Shown one piece after another: positions 8,387 to 16,165 of a stretch of 32,319 nucleotides of DNA. The notes beneath the pieces are model-generated. The model made no database searches. It was not told where the DNA came from and was given only the letters and a program-made list of their open reading frames with translations. Each line of letters opens with the position of its first letter. Positions within the stretch are counted from its first letter, which is position 1. A program made the position numbers and the translations under genes. This stretch comes from Dysgonomonas sp. HGC4 (GTDB lineage: Bacteria; Bacteroidota; Bacteroidia; Bacteroidales; Dysgonomonadaceae), in contig NZ_CVRU01000155.1 in the NCBI RefSeq assembly GCF_001261715.1, positions 1-32,319 of the forward strand, in the 5' to 3' direction.

Positions 8387-8427
8387 CTCTTTACCTAATA
8401 GATAGAATTGGCATCAGATATTCCATA
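8387..8427 (-). promoter_or_regulatory. Leader motif shared by the two tonB paralogues (copy 1)
   Basis: Read on the minus strand: TATGGAAT (8427-8420), 12 bases, then a 21-base block (8407-8387) containing TTCTATCTATTAGG and AAAGAG. It lies 33 bases before the original start codon. The second copy is at 15148-15187, with the block identical at 19 of 21 positions. Conserved spacing suggests a promoter or regulatory element; a GGAAT-type -35 for an alternative sigma factor is a possibility. Confidence 0.45.
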
Positions 8428-8581
8428 AATATCTTAATAAATATTTTAGAGTATTTAATTTTTATATTTCTATTATTTTGTATATTAGTTAGTTATTGTT
8501 TTCTGTTGTTTTGGAAATAGATATAGTTTATGTTAACATTGAGAAAAACAATTAAAAAAACATGTTTTATAGCATTAAATA
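8428..8581. other. AT-rich spacer without recognised features
   Basis: Between the tonB leader and the small-RNA promoter I see no open reading frame, no strong hairpin and no exact promoter match on either strand. Confidence 0.5.
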
Positions 8582-8613
8582 TTTGGAGGATGAAAATATA
8601 TCACATATCTTTG
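8582..8613 (+). promoter_or_regulatory. Promoter with no downstream protein gene
   Basis: TTTG (8582-8585), 20 bases, TATCTTTG (8606-8613): an exact match to the Bacteroidota promoter pattern, reading rightward into a stretch with no plus-strand gene. Initiation would be near 8620. Confidence 0.55.
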
Positions 8614-8726
8614 TCGCATAGAGTTAAGGAATTAGTGTAAAGCTAGGTAAGAAGATTGAAAATTGGTTATTATTGGACTCATCCAATAAATTAGGTTTAA
8701 GTGTTTAGGTTATTAGTAATATTTTA

Positions 8727-8764
8727 AAATCTCGTCAATCATTAGGATTGAGAGATTTTTGTTT
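8727..8764 (+). terminator. First terminator of the small RNA
   Basis: AAATCTC (8727-8733) and TCAATC (8735-8740) pair with GATTGA (8746-8751) and GAGATTT (8752-8758): a 13-bp stem with one bulged G and a 5-base loop. It runs into a T-rich tail. Confidence 0.65.
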
Positions 8765-8785
8765 AGATTAGTTTTGTGGTTTGGT

Positions 8786-8815
8786 AAGAGGAAGTTAAGC
8801 TATCCTCTTTTTTTA
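8786..8815 (+). terminator. Second terminator of the small RNA
   Basis: AAGAGGA (8786-8792), a 10-base loop, TCCTCTT (8803-8809), then continuous T to 8814. The T tail is on the plus strand only, so it serves rightward transcription rather than rimM. Confidence 0.65.
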
Positions 8816-8843
8816 TGTCTATATGTGAAAACAGTAAATTTTA

Positions 8844-9371
8844 TTATTCTACATCAATCAGACCAGCAGGTAGGTCTACATATAATATTTTCTTTTCAGA
8901 ATCAATATCTGTAATGAAGTCATCAGATGCAGGGATAATAATATCATCTCCATTTCCTTTCTTTTTAAGCAAAAAGAGTGTGTTGATAGTAGATTCATCT
9001 ACATCAGAAATAGTTCCGATTTCGCCAAGTTCTTTATCAATAACAATGAAGTCTATAAAATAACTGAGGGTAAATTCTACCTCCTCATTTTCATCAAAAT
9101 ACTTACGTGGAAAATACACACTCAATCCATTGAAACGTTTTGCTTCAATCTCAGAATTTACATCTTCAAAAAGAATCAAAGCAGTATCGCTACCTTTAAA
9201 TCTTCGCGATTTAACAAAAAAAGGTACTAAGATGTTGTCAACAGAGCAGATTAAATAAGGGCAATCAACTCTATCGAATATATCATTATCAAAGGCGAAA
9301 GTAATTTCGCCTTTGATACCATGGGGTTTAATAAATTTCCCTATTTTGAGAACTTCGTCTTCACGAATCAT
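8844..9371 (-). CDS. rimM: Ribosome maturation factor RimM
   Basis: Assembly factor for the head of the 30S ribosomal subunit; it binds ribosomal protein S19. At 175 residues it has normal length. The N-terminal RimM domain (about 5-90) starts with LKIGKFIKPHGIKGEI, the family's hallmark K-P-HG-KGE segment. The C-terminal PRC-barrel follows at about 95-172, including LGEIGTISDVDES and the closing IPASDDFI…ILYVDLPAGLID. It starts 3 bases after the DUF4290 stop, so the two are one operon. No terminator was seen for it on the minus strand; the hairpins beyond its stop face the other way. Confidence 0.92.
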   Translation of the reverse strand: MIREDEVLKIGKFIKPHGIKGEITFAFDNDIFDRVDCPYLICSVDNILVPFFVKSRRFKGSDTALILFEDVNSEIEAKRFNGLSVYFPRKYFDENEEVEFTLSYFIDFIVIDKELGEIGTISDVDESTINTLFLLKKKGNGDDIIIPASDDFITDIDSEKKILYVDLPAGLIDVE

Positions 9372-9374
9372 ATA

Positions 9375-9971
9375 TTATTTTTTCTTTTGCTGTGGGCTGT
9401 TATTACGCTGTTGCTTCCTTTGGTTAAGATCTTTCATATCTGCTAATTTCATATCAGAGTTACGTTTATCTATTTTTCTCTCAGATAAATCATACAAATC
9501 TTGAAATAATTTAGCATCATCTACTTCTTTGTTCCATTGGATATATGTCTTTTTCATATGGTTAAGAACTAACCATACTAATTGCTCTTTTTCTTTTCCT
9601 TCCGGATATTCGGCAGCAAGTGCTATTAGTTTTTCGAGCGTTTTTCCATAATGTTTAAAAAACATGGTAGGACGGCTATACTCAACTTTTCCAGGTTTAG
9701 AAAATAAGTCTTCTTTTTTAATGATTTCGTAAGGATAATCAATATCAAGTTCGAAATTAGACATAATAGCCAAGTGATCCCAAAGTATATGTTTGAAGTC
9801 GTTCACATCACGTAGATGTGGAAACATGTTCCCCATAATATTAATAATCGTATTGGCGCATCTTTTGCGTTCCGCACGATCATCGATAGTCAGACAAAAA
9901 TCGACCATGTTTTGGATATTTCTTCCATATTCAGGAAGAGCAAGCTTTTTTAATTGCGTGTTATAATCCAT
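9375..9971 (-). CDS. DUF4290 family protein
   Basis: Cytoplasmic protein of 198 residues, conserved in Bacteroidota and of unknown function. It opens with MDYNTQLKKLALPEYGRNIQ and is mostly helical, with a strongly basic and glutamine-rich tail (KQQRNNSPQQKKK). There is no signal peptide or membrane segment. In many Bacteroidales this gene is followed by murA and then rimM; here rimM follows directly. A minus-strand -7 box TATCTTTG is at 10050-10057, without a clear -33 partner, giving a leader of about 70 bases. Confidence 0.85.
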   Translation of the reverse strand: MDYNTQLKKLALPEYGRNIQNMVDFCLTIDDRAERKRCANTIINIMGNMFPHLRDVNDFKHILWDHLAIMSNFELDIDYPYEIIKKEDLFSKPGKVEYSRPTMFFKHYGKTLEKLIALAAEYPEGKEKEQLVWLVLNHMKKTYIQWNKEVDDAKLFQDLYDLSERKIDKRNSDMKLADMKDLNQRKQQRNNSPQQKKK

Positions 9972-10060
9972 GTATAAAATAATCTATATAAGTGAGAATA
10001 AGAAAAGTATAAACGAAAGTTCTTCTAATTAAGTAGTTCTTAAGTAGTGCAAAGATAATA

Positions 10061-10098
10061 AAAAAAGTATCTCATCTTGTCGGTGAGATACTTTTTTA
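10061..10098 (-). terminator. Terminator of the S41 protease gene
   Basis: GTATCTCA (10067-10074), a 9-base loop, TGAGATAC (10084-10091), flanked by A and T runs on both sides. It lies 30 bases past the protease stop and before the DUF4290 promoter, so it separates the two units; by symmetry it could work both ways. Confidence 0.8.
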
Positions 10099-10128
10099 TA
10101 GGTTTTTGTCTTAAAACGTTATATCGAA

Positions 10129-11895
10129 TTATAGATTTTCGGCTTCTTCCTCCGAACCTGTTTTACTAGCCAGATCTATAATCTTACGACCGGGAGTAAA
10201 TATCTCTTTATATTGCTCTTGATTGTTTAATAATTCAATAGCTTGCTTCACATCTTTATCTGTTTTCAAAGACTCAATACGCTCTCCTTTTTGGAAATAA
10301 TTGCGTTTAGCAATTTCCATATTCAGAAGCTTTTTTATATCATCTTTAAAGTTATCTAAATCTCTATCAAGATTGGGAACAAGTTTTGCTTCTAAAGCTT
10401 TGTATTCTTCATCAGCTGTTTTTGAGTATCCTTCAAAGTCCATTACATCTTTCAAGGTCTTCAATCTTTTTTCACTCAACCCATCGTATTTAAAGTCTTT
10501 TTTAGATTTTACAAAAGTCTTGAAGCTTTCATAATCTTCATCAGTAATGCTAAATTTATCAAGAGGACCAATTTTAGGATTTTTGATAACCCAATCGGTA
10601 ACCCAATCATTTACGATATACTGATTTAGAAGATAATATGTAATACTTGGAACTTTTATTTCTTCTAGTTTAATATCTGGAGTTACTCCCCCACCATCTC
10701 TGACCTCGCGTCCAATAGATGTTTTAAATACTGTAGTCAAACTATCTGGAATACGCCCTACACTTCCGTCTTCGTTGTGATGCTTATAATCTATTGCCTG
10801 AATACAACGACCGCTTGGTATATAGTATTTAGAGGTAGTTACTTTAAGACTTCCACCATAAGGTAAATCTCTAGGAGCTTGTACCAAACCTTTACCATAG
10901 GTACGCTGTCCCATAATGGCAGCTCTGTCCAAATCTTGTAATGCTCCCGATACGATTTCCGAAGCTGAAGCAGAACCTTTGTCAACTAAAACAACTAAAG
11001 GAATATCGGCATCAATAGGATCTAGGGTTGTACGGTGGATTCTATCCCACTGTTTCATCTTTCCTTTAGTGCTTAATACTACTTGACCTTTTGGTACAAA
11101 GAAGTTTACTAATTGTACTGCTTCTTCCATAATACCTCCTCCATTTCCTCTAAGATCGAGTATTAAGGAAGTCATACCTTGTTTTTTAAGATCAAGAAAA
11201 GCATTCTTTACATCTTGAGCACATTTATCTGTAAATCCTGTGAGGACAATATATCCAACGCCGTCTTGAAGTAGTCCATAATATGGTACAGATGAGATTT
11301 GTACATTTTGACGTACAATTTTCATTTCAATGGGTTTCTTTACCCCTGGACGTTCAACTTTAACCGTAATTTCAGTACCTGCCTGTCCTTTTAGTTTGCT
11401 GGTAACTTTATTTGATAGCGTTTTACCATAAGGCTCTCCCGGCACTTTTTCGGCAGTTGTCATATCTTCTCCATTAATAGAGAGTATAATATCGCCTACT
11501 TTCAGTCCACTTTTAGCAGCAGGCATATTTTCGTATGGCTCTACTATATAAACTATATCACGTCCATCAAGATTTCGTGACGAAATCACGGCTCCTACTC
11601 CTGCGTACTCTCCGGTAGTCAATATTGTAAAATCGCTAACTTCTTCTTCAGTCATATAGTTAGTATACGGATCTAATCCGGCTAACATATTTACAATACC
11701 CGATTCTATTGTTTTTTCTACATCCAATGTATCTACATAAAACATATCGAGTTCTTTAATAACTGAATTAAAGACTTCAATATTTTTATTGATCTCGAAA
11801 TACCGTTTTTCGGCATTGCCTTTGTCTTGAGCATACATTGACGATCCACTTAGGAGAAATGTTGCAAAAACAAGAAATCCAACTCCTTTTTTCAT
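10129..11895 (-). CDS. S41 family C-terminal processing protease (CtpA/Prc type)
   Basis: Periplasmic serine protease of 588 residues that cleaves proteins near their C termini. The signal peptide is MKKGVGFLVFATFLLSGSSMYAQ (cleaved near 22). A helical N-terminal part (ELDMFYVDTLD, GLDPYTNYM) comes first, then a PDZ domain at about 75-180 (GVGAVISSR, NMPAAKSGLKVGDIILSING), then the S41 core. The catalytic pair is Ser310 in GSASASEI and Lys335 in TYGKGLVQ, with the usual 25-residue spacing. A C-terminal extension of about 150 residues (435 onward) is helical and charged, common in Bacteroidota members. Substrates are unknown. It is a single-gene unit, divergent from korA. Confidence 0.9.
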   Translation of the reverse strand: MKKGVGFLVFATFLLSGSSMYAQDKGNAEKRYFEINKNIEVFNSVIKELDMFYVDTLDVEKTIESGIVNMLAGLDPYTNYMTEEEVSDFTILTTGEYAGVGAVISSRNLDGRDIVYIVEPYENMPAAKSGLKVGDIILSINGEDMTTAEKVPGEPYGKTLSNKVTSKLKGQAGTEITVKVERPGVKKPIEMKIVRQNVQISSVPYYGLLQDGVGYIVLTGFTDKCAQDVKNAFLDLKKQGMTSLILDLRGNGGGIMEEAVQLVNFFVPKGQVVLSTKGKMKQWDRIHRTTLDPIDADIPLVVLVDKGSASASEIVSGALQDLDRAAIMGQRTYGKGLVQAPRDLPYGGSLKVTTSKYYIPSGRCIQAIDYKHHNEDGSVGRIPDSLTTVFKTSIGREVRDGGGVTPDIKLEEIKVPSITYYLLNQYIVNDWVTDWVIKNPKIGPLDKFSITDEDYESFKTFVKSKKDFKYDGLSEKRLKTLKDVMDFEGYSKTADEEYKALEAKLVPNLDRDLDNFKDDIKKLLNMEIAKRNYFQKGERIESLKTDKDVKQAIELLNNQEQYKEIFTPGRKIIDLASKTGSEEEAENL

Positions 11896-12086
11896 CTAAT
11901 TTTATATGTGTTAATCTATTATTTAATAGTGATTTATATTCAGTTAAAGCTAAAATCTGCAAGGCTGTAATTTTAACAAAGCCGAGCAAAGTAACGACTT
12001 TTTTTACAAACGAGGATTTATTTTTTGTTATTATGTATTTAAAAACAAAATAGTGAGCATAAAAGTTTTTAATTTCTTATTATTCC

Positions 12087-12117
12087 TTGCTTATTCGAGC
12101 ACTCTTTTATTCCTTTG
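12087..12117 (+). promoter_or_regulatory. Probable promoter of korAB
   Basis: TTG (12087-12089), 20 bases, TTCCTTTG (12110-12117). The -7 box differs from TAnnTTTG at one base. It places the RNA start near 12124, about 18 bases before the korA start. Confidence 0.45.
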
Positions 12118-12141
12118 CTAAAGATATAAAACTAAAAGACA

Positions 12142-13989
12142 ATGTTGGAAAAAACGCAAGTTAACGATGTACAAGATATTGTAATACGCTTTTCGGGAGA
12201 CTCGGGAGACGGGATGCAATTATCCGGTACTTTATTCTCGAATTTATCTGCTATTTTGGGAAATCAGATATCTACATTTCCCGATTTTCCGGCAGAAATA
12301 CGAGCTCCTCAAGGTACATTAAGTGGTGTTTCGGGCTTTCAGCTGCATATAGGTACACAAGTTTATAACTCCGGTGATAAAGCGGATGTGTTAGTAGCTA
12401 TGAACCCCGCTGCATTGAAAGTAAATGCAAACCAACTAAAATCAAACTCAATAATACTTGTTGATACAGACTCTTTTCAAAAACGAGATTTAGAAAAGGC
12501 TTTGTTCAAAACCGAAGATCCTTTTCTCGAATTAGGACTTACTACTCAACAAATAGTTGCTATTCCTATTACAACATTAACGAAAGATAGCTTAGCTACT
12601 TTTGATTTGGATATGAAAAGCAAAATCAGATGCAAAAATATGTTTGCTCTTGGTGTTGTTTGCTGGCTATTCAACAGATCTATTGATGTTGTGAATCAAA
12701 TGCTATCTACTAAATTTTCGAAAAAACCGATTTTGGCTGATGCTAATTTACAGGTTTTAGCGAATGGATATAATTATGGTCATAATACCAGTTTGTCTGT
12801 TTCTTCATACAGAGTAGATACCTTACAAATGGATAAGGGATACTATATGGATGTAAACGGTAATTCAGCAACGGCTTTTGGCTTGATTGCTGCTGCTGAA
12901 AAAGCTAATTTGCAATTATTTTTAGGGTCATATCCTATAACTCCTGCTACAGATATTTTGCATGAGTTAGTAAAGAGAAAAGACTTAGGTGTAAAGGTTG
13001 TACAGGCAGAAGATGAAATTGCGGGAATATGTATAGCTATTGGTGCAAGTTTTGCCGGAAGCTTAGCTGTTACTTCAACATCTGGACCTGGGCTTGCTCT
13101 TAAAGGGGAAGCTATTGGCTTAGCGGTTATGGCAGAATTACCTTTGGTTGTAGTAGATGTACAACGTGGTGGACCTTCAACGGGATTGCCTACCAAAACA
13201 GAGCAAACAGATTTGCGTCAAGCATTATATGGACGTAATGGCGAAAGTCCTATTGTAGTTATTGCAGGGTCAAGCCCTACTAATTGCTTTGATACAGCAT
13301 ATTGGGCATCAAAGATAGCATTGGAGCATATAACTCCCGTTATTTTATTGACTGATAGTTATATAGCAAATGGATCTTCTTCATGGAAAATTCCTAATAT
13401 GGATGAATATCCTTCAATCAAGCCAAATGATATAAGCCTGTACACAGGTGATGAATGGACAGTAGCTGCCAGAAATGAAGAGAATTATGCACGTTATTGG
13501 GCTCCAGCAGGTACAGAAGGATATACTCATCGTATAGGTGGTTTAGAGAGAGATTATTTTACAGGAGCAATATCCACGGATCCTGATAATCACCAAAAGA
13601 TGGTTGATACCCGACAAGCAAAAATAGATAGAATTGCAGATTATATTCCTGAGCTAGAGGTATTAGGAAATATCAATGCGAAGACTCTAATTGTTGGTTG
13701 GGGAGGTACTTACGGACATTTAAGAGAGGCCGTAGAAGAAATGAATAGAGCTGAAAATAAAGTAGCTTTAGCTCACTTTAATTTTATAAGTCCTTTGCCT
13801 AGAAATACTGAGAGCGTTTTAAGAAAATATGATAAAATAATTGTAGCAGAGCAAAACAATGGTCAATTTGCCGGATATTTATCCGAGAAATTCAATAATC
13901 TACCCATAATTAAATACAACAAAGTGAATGGTCAGCCTTTTGTTGTTTCTGATTTAATCGACTTTTTTACACAAGAGCTTAAAAAATAA
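12142..13989 (+). CDS. korA: 2-oxoacid:ferredoxin oxidoreductase, fused gamma-alpha subunit (KorA)
   Basis: Subunit of 2-oxoglutarate:ferredoxin oxidoreductase, which converts 2-oxoglutarate, CoA and oxidised ferredoxin to succinyl-CoA, CO2 and reduced ferredoxin. At 615 residues it combines the gamma domain (about 10-190: IRFSGDSGDGMQLSG, FPDFPAEIRAPQGTLSGVSG) with the alpha pyrimidine-binding domain (about 240-480: GSYPITPATDILHEL, VQAEDEIAGICIAIGASFAG, TSTSGPGLALKGEAIGLAV, GGPSTGLPTKTEQTDL) and a C-terminal transketolase-like domain (LIVGWGGTYGHL). It is followed after 9 bases by korB. Substrate choice is inferred from family resemblance; a related 2-oxoacid cannot be excluded. Confidence 0.88.
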   Translation: MLEKTQVNDVQDIVIRFSGDSGDGMQLSGTLFSNLSAILGNQISTFPDFPAEIRAPQGTLSGVSGFQLHIGTQVYNSGDKADVLVAMNPAALKVNANQLKSNSIILVDTDSFQKRDLEKALFKTEDPFLELGLTTQQIVAIPITTLTKDSLATFDLDMKSKIRCKNMFALGVVCWLFNRSIDVVNQMLSTKFSKKPILADANLQVLANGYNYGHNTSLSVSSYRVDTLQMDKGYYMDVNGNSATAFGLIAAAEKANLQLFLGSYPITPATDILHELVKRKDLGVKVVQAEDEIAGICIAIGASFAGSLAVTSTSGPGLALKGEAIGLAVMAELPLVVVDVQRGGPSTGLPTKTEQTDLRQALYGRNGESPIVVIAGSSPTNCFDTAYWASKIALEHITPVILLTDSYIANGSSSWKIPNMDEYPSIKPNDISLYTGDEWTVAARNEENYARYWAPAGTEGYTHRIGGLERDYFTGAISTDPDNHQKMVDTRQAKIDRIADYIPELEVLGNINAKTLIVGWGGTYGHLREAVEEMNRAENKVALAHFNFISPLPRNTESVLRKYDKIIVAEQNNGQFAGYLSEKFNNLPIIKYNKVNGQPFVVSDLIDFFTQELKK

Positions 13990-13998
13990 ATAAAACAT

Positions 13999-15027
13999 AT
14001 GGATACAATAACTAATCCTATTGTTCATGACACCAGAAGTTATAAAAGTGATCAGTATGTTCGTTGGTGTCCCGGATGCGGCGATCATGCTGTGCTAACA
14101 TGCCTGCATAAGGCAATGGTAATTTTACAAATAGAACCGCATAATCTGGCTGCGATTTCGGGTATTGGGTGTTCTTCCCGTTTACCTTACTATATGAATA
14201 CATACGGTTTTCATACTATCCATGGGCGTGGAGCGGCTGTGGCGACAGGTGTGAAAGTAGCCAAACCCGAATTGTCGGTGTGGCTTACAACCGGTGATGG
14301 CGATAGTTTGGCAATCGGAGGTAACCATTTTATACATACAATCAGACGGAATGTGGATATTAATATCTTACTTCTGAATAATAAAATATATGGTTTAACT
14401 AAAGGGCAATACTCTCCTACTTCGGATAGAGGTTTTGTTTCAAAATCGTCTCCTTATGGAACTGTAGAAGACCCTTTTCATCCGATAGAACTTACTTTGG
14501 GAGCAAGAGGAACATTTTTTGCACGTTGTATTGATATTGATTTGAAAAATACGACAGATGCATTTGTTCAGGCAGAACAACATAAGGGAACTTCTGTGGT
14601 TGAAGTCCTTCAAAACTGTGTCATATTTAATGATAATATACACAAAGAGATAGTAGACAAAGCTTACAGAGACGATCGTACCATTTTATTGAAACAAGGA
14701 GAAAAGATGATCTTTGGATCTAATATGGATAAAGGCTTGGTATTGGATGGCTTTAACCTGAAGGTGGTAACTATCGGACAAGATGGTTATACTATTGAAG
14801 ATATTTTGGTGCATGATGCTACTACTGAGGATAACATATTACATTTGAAATTGGGATTAATGGTTCCAGAAAACGGATTTCCGGTAGCTATTGGTGTTAT
14901 TCGTAATGTAAAAGGATTATGCTACGATCAGGAAGTGAAGAAAATGATTGATGACGTTCAAGTTAAAACGAAAGTACATACATTAAACGATTTTCTAATG
15001 AGTGGCGAAGTTTGGGAAGTAAAATAG
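13999..15027 (+). CDS. korB: 2-oxoacid:ferredoxin oxidoreductase, beta subunit (KorB)
   Basis: Thiamine-diphosphate and Fe-S subunit that completes the enzyme begun by korA. It is 342 residues long. Fe-S ligands are visible as Cys24 and Cys27 in WCPGCGDH, Cys58 in GIGCSSR, and the later cysteine in LQNCVIFN. The thiamine-diphosphate motif runs from GDGD at 99-102 to the paired asparagines at 127-128 (ILLLNNKIYGLTKGQYSPTS). The TKGQ-S-T stretch is typical of oxoacid:ferredoxin beta subunits. There is no separate delta (ferredoxin) subunit gene beside it, so an external ferredoxin is needed. The korAB unit ends at a strong hairpin. Confidence 0.9.
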   Translation: MDTITNPIVHDTRSYKSDQYVRWCPGCGDHAVLTCLHKAMVILQIEPHNLAAISGIGCSSRLPYYMNTYGFHTIHGRGAAVATGVKVAKPELSVWLTTGDGDSLAIGGNHFIHTIRRNVDINILLLNNKIYGLTKGQYSPTSDRGFVSKSSPYGTVEDPFHPIELTLGARGTFFARCIDIDLKNTTDAFVQAEQHKGTSVVEVLQNCVIFNDNIHKEIVDKAYRDDRTILLKQGEKMIFGSNMDKGLVLDGFNLKVVTIGQDGYTIEDILVHDATTEDNILHLKLGLMVPENGFPVAIGVIRNVKGLCYDQEVKKMIDDVQVKTKVHTLNDFLMSGEVWEVK

Positions 15028-15054
15028 TCTCAGCTGCTTAATTATCATACATAT

Positions 15055-15105
15055 AAAAAAGAAAGATCCTGTTTGCAATTTGCAAACAGGATCTTTCTTT
15101 TTTAT
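15055..15105 (+). terminator. Terminator of korAB, perfect 24-bp inverted repeat
   Basis: The arms at 15055-15078 and 15080-15103 are perfectly complementary around a single central T. The stem is based on GAAAGATCCTGTTTGCAA and ends in six T. It is a very strong intrinsic terminator and symmetric in both directions. Confidence 0.9.
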
Positions 15106-15147
15106 ATCAACTTTTAATCAATGGTTTCTTTCTTTTTTATTACGCCT

Positions 15148-15187
15148 TATGGAATTTGTTAAATATTTCTATCTATTAAGCAAAGAG
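15148..15187 (+). promoter_or_regulatory. Leader motif shared by the two tonB paralogues (copy 2)
   Basis: TATGGAAT (15148-15155), 11 bases, then a 21-base block at 15167-15187 containing TTCTATCTATTAAGC and AAAGAG. It lies 40 bases before the start codon. It matches the leader of the frameshifted paralogue (8427 down to 8387) in sequence and spacing. No TAnnTTTG box is present in this leader, so this motif may be the promoter or part of it. Confidence 0.45.
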
Positions 15188-15227
15188 GGAGTGAATATGT
15201 AGTAATAACCATTTAAATTATATGATT

Positions 15228-16061
15228 ATGGCACGTAACATTCAACTTAATTCTTCTGACTGGTGTGATATAGTTTTCACCGGTAAAAACAAAACCTATG
15301 GGGCGTATGCTTTACGCCAAAGTTCTTCAAAGAGGCATCTTCTGGCTTTTTTTATTGTCGTCATTTTTGTAGGAATAGTTGCAGGCCTTCCTTCAATATT
15401 GAATGCAGTAAATCCACCAAAGGAATATGTTCAAAATATAACAAGTGAGTATATAGTTGGAGGAGCAGACGAACTAGAAAAAGAGGAAGAACCTATTGTA
15501 GAGCCTTCTACTACCCCACCCCCTCCTCCTATTATTGATTCACAGAAATTTACTCCTCCCGTTGTAACAGCCGATGATATGGTAGAGGAATCAAGAGAGT
15601 TATTGTCTCAGCAGGAGCTAAACTCTAGTACTGCACAAATATCTATTGCAACAATGGAGACTGGCAATACTGAGGGTGTTGATATTGAAGAAGTTCTAAA
15701 AGAACAACGACAAATAACAAATCAACCACCACAAGAGCCTAATCAAATTCATGAAATTGTGGAAATAATGCCTCAATTTCCTGGAGGAACAAGTGAGTTG
15801 ATGAGATATTTAAGTGCAAATATGAAGTATCCAACAATTGCTGCTGAAAATAATATTGAAGGGCGTGTAGTTCTTAAATTTGTAGTTGGTAAAGATGGTA
15901 GTATATCTAACATACAGGTAATAAGACCTCTTGATCCATCTTGCGATAAGGAAGCTGTAAGAGTTGTAAGAAGCATGTCTAAATGGATTCCCGGTATGCA
16001 AAATGGACATCCTGTGGCTGTGTACTTTACTTTACCTGTATTATTTAAATTGCAGAGATAA
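15228..16061 (+). CDS. TonB family energy transducer
   Basis: Inner-membrane protein of 277 residues that transmits energy to TonB-dependent receptors. The cytoplasmic head is conserved (QLNSSDWCDIVFTGKNKTYG, AYALRQ), then one membrane helix (LLAFFIVVIFVGIVAGLPSIL, about 35-58). A proline-rich periplasmic linker follows (TTPPPPPII), then the TonB C-terminal domain (MPQFPGGTSELMRYLSANMK, EGRVVLKFVVGKDG, LDPSCDKEAVRVV). Start chosen at ATG 15228 (MARN…), matching the paralogue; an ATG two codons upstream (15222) is the alternative. It is the intact copy of the gene broken at 8353-7524. ExbB and ExbD are not in the window. It is monocistronic, with a shared terminator after it. Confidence 0.88.
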   Translation: MARNIQLNSSDWCDIVFTGKNKTYGAYALRQSSSKRHLLAFFIVVIFVGIVAGLPSILNAVNPPKEYVQNITSEYIVGGADELEKEEEPIVEPSTTPPPPPIIDSQKFTPPVVTADDMVEESRELLSQQELNSSTAQISIATMETGNTEGVDIEEVLKEQRQITNQPPQEPNQIHEIVEIMPQFPGGTSELMRYLSANMKYPTIAAENNIEGRVVLKFVVGKDGSISNIQVIRPLDPSCDKEAVRVVRSMSKWIPGMQNGHPVAVYFTLPVLFKLQR

Positions 16062-16108
16062 GGTTGCATATTCTTAATACTTGTAAGTTATATGCTTATA
16101 TAAAATAT

Positions 16109-16146
16109 AAAAAAGACCAATACCTAAAGGGTATTGGTCTTTTTTA
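16109..16146. terminator. Bidirectional terminator between tonB and purL
   Basis: GACCAATACC (16115-16124), loop TAAAG, GGTATTGGTC (16130-16139), with an A run on the left and a T run on the right. It serves both convergent genes: tonB from the left and purL from the right. Confidence 0.9.
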
Positions 16147-16165
16147 ATAATAGATATATAACCTA

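Larger units (their letters stand above)
8620..8815 (+). ncRNA. Candidate orphan small RNA
   Basis: A transcript of about 140 or 195 bases is predicted from a consensus promoter (8582-8613) to one of two consecutive intrinsic terminators (8727-8760, 8786-8815). No ATG-initiated reading frame lies inside it. Internal structure includes a hairpin TTATTGG (8670-8676), loop ACTCAT, CCAATAA (8683-8689). AGATTGAAAAT (8654-8664) could also pair with ATTTTAAAATCT (8721-8732), competing with the first terminator stem. Length and isolation would suit a 6S-type RNA, but I did not find the diagnostic long stem with a central bubble, so the class is unassigned. The neighbour rimM converges on it from the minus strand. 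Confidence 0.45.

Noticed and set aside
8654-8692. TTG-initiated 12-codon frame inside the candidate small RNA, ending before the first terminator, suggestive of a leader peptide
   Set aside because: No plus-strand gene lies downstream to be attenuated, the start is a weak TTG, and such short frames are common by chance.
15055-15103. Perfect 24-bp inverted repeat as a mobile-element end or attachment site
   Set aside because: It follows korB directly, has a one-base centre and ends in six T, so it is an intrinsic terminator. No transposase is near.
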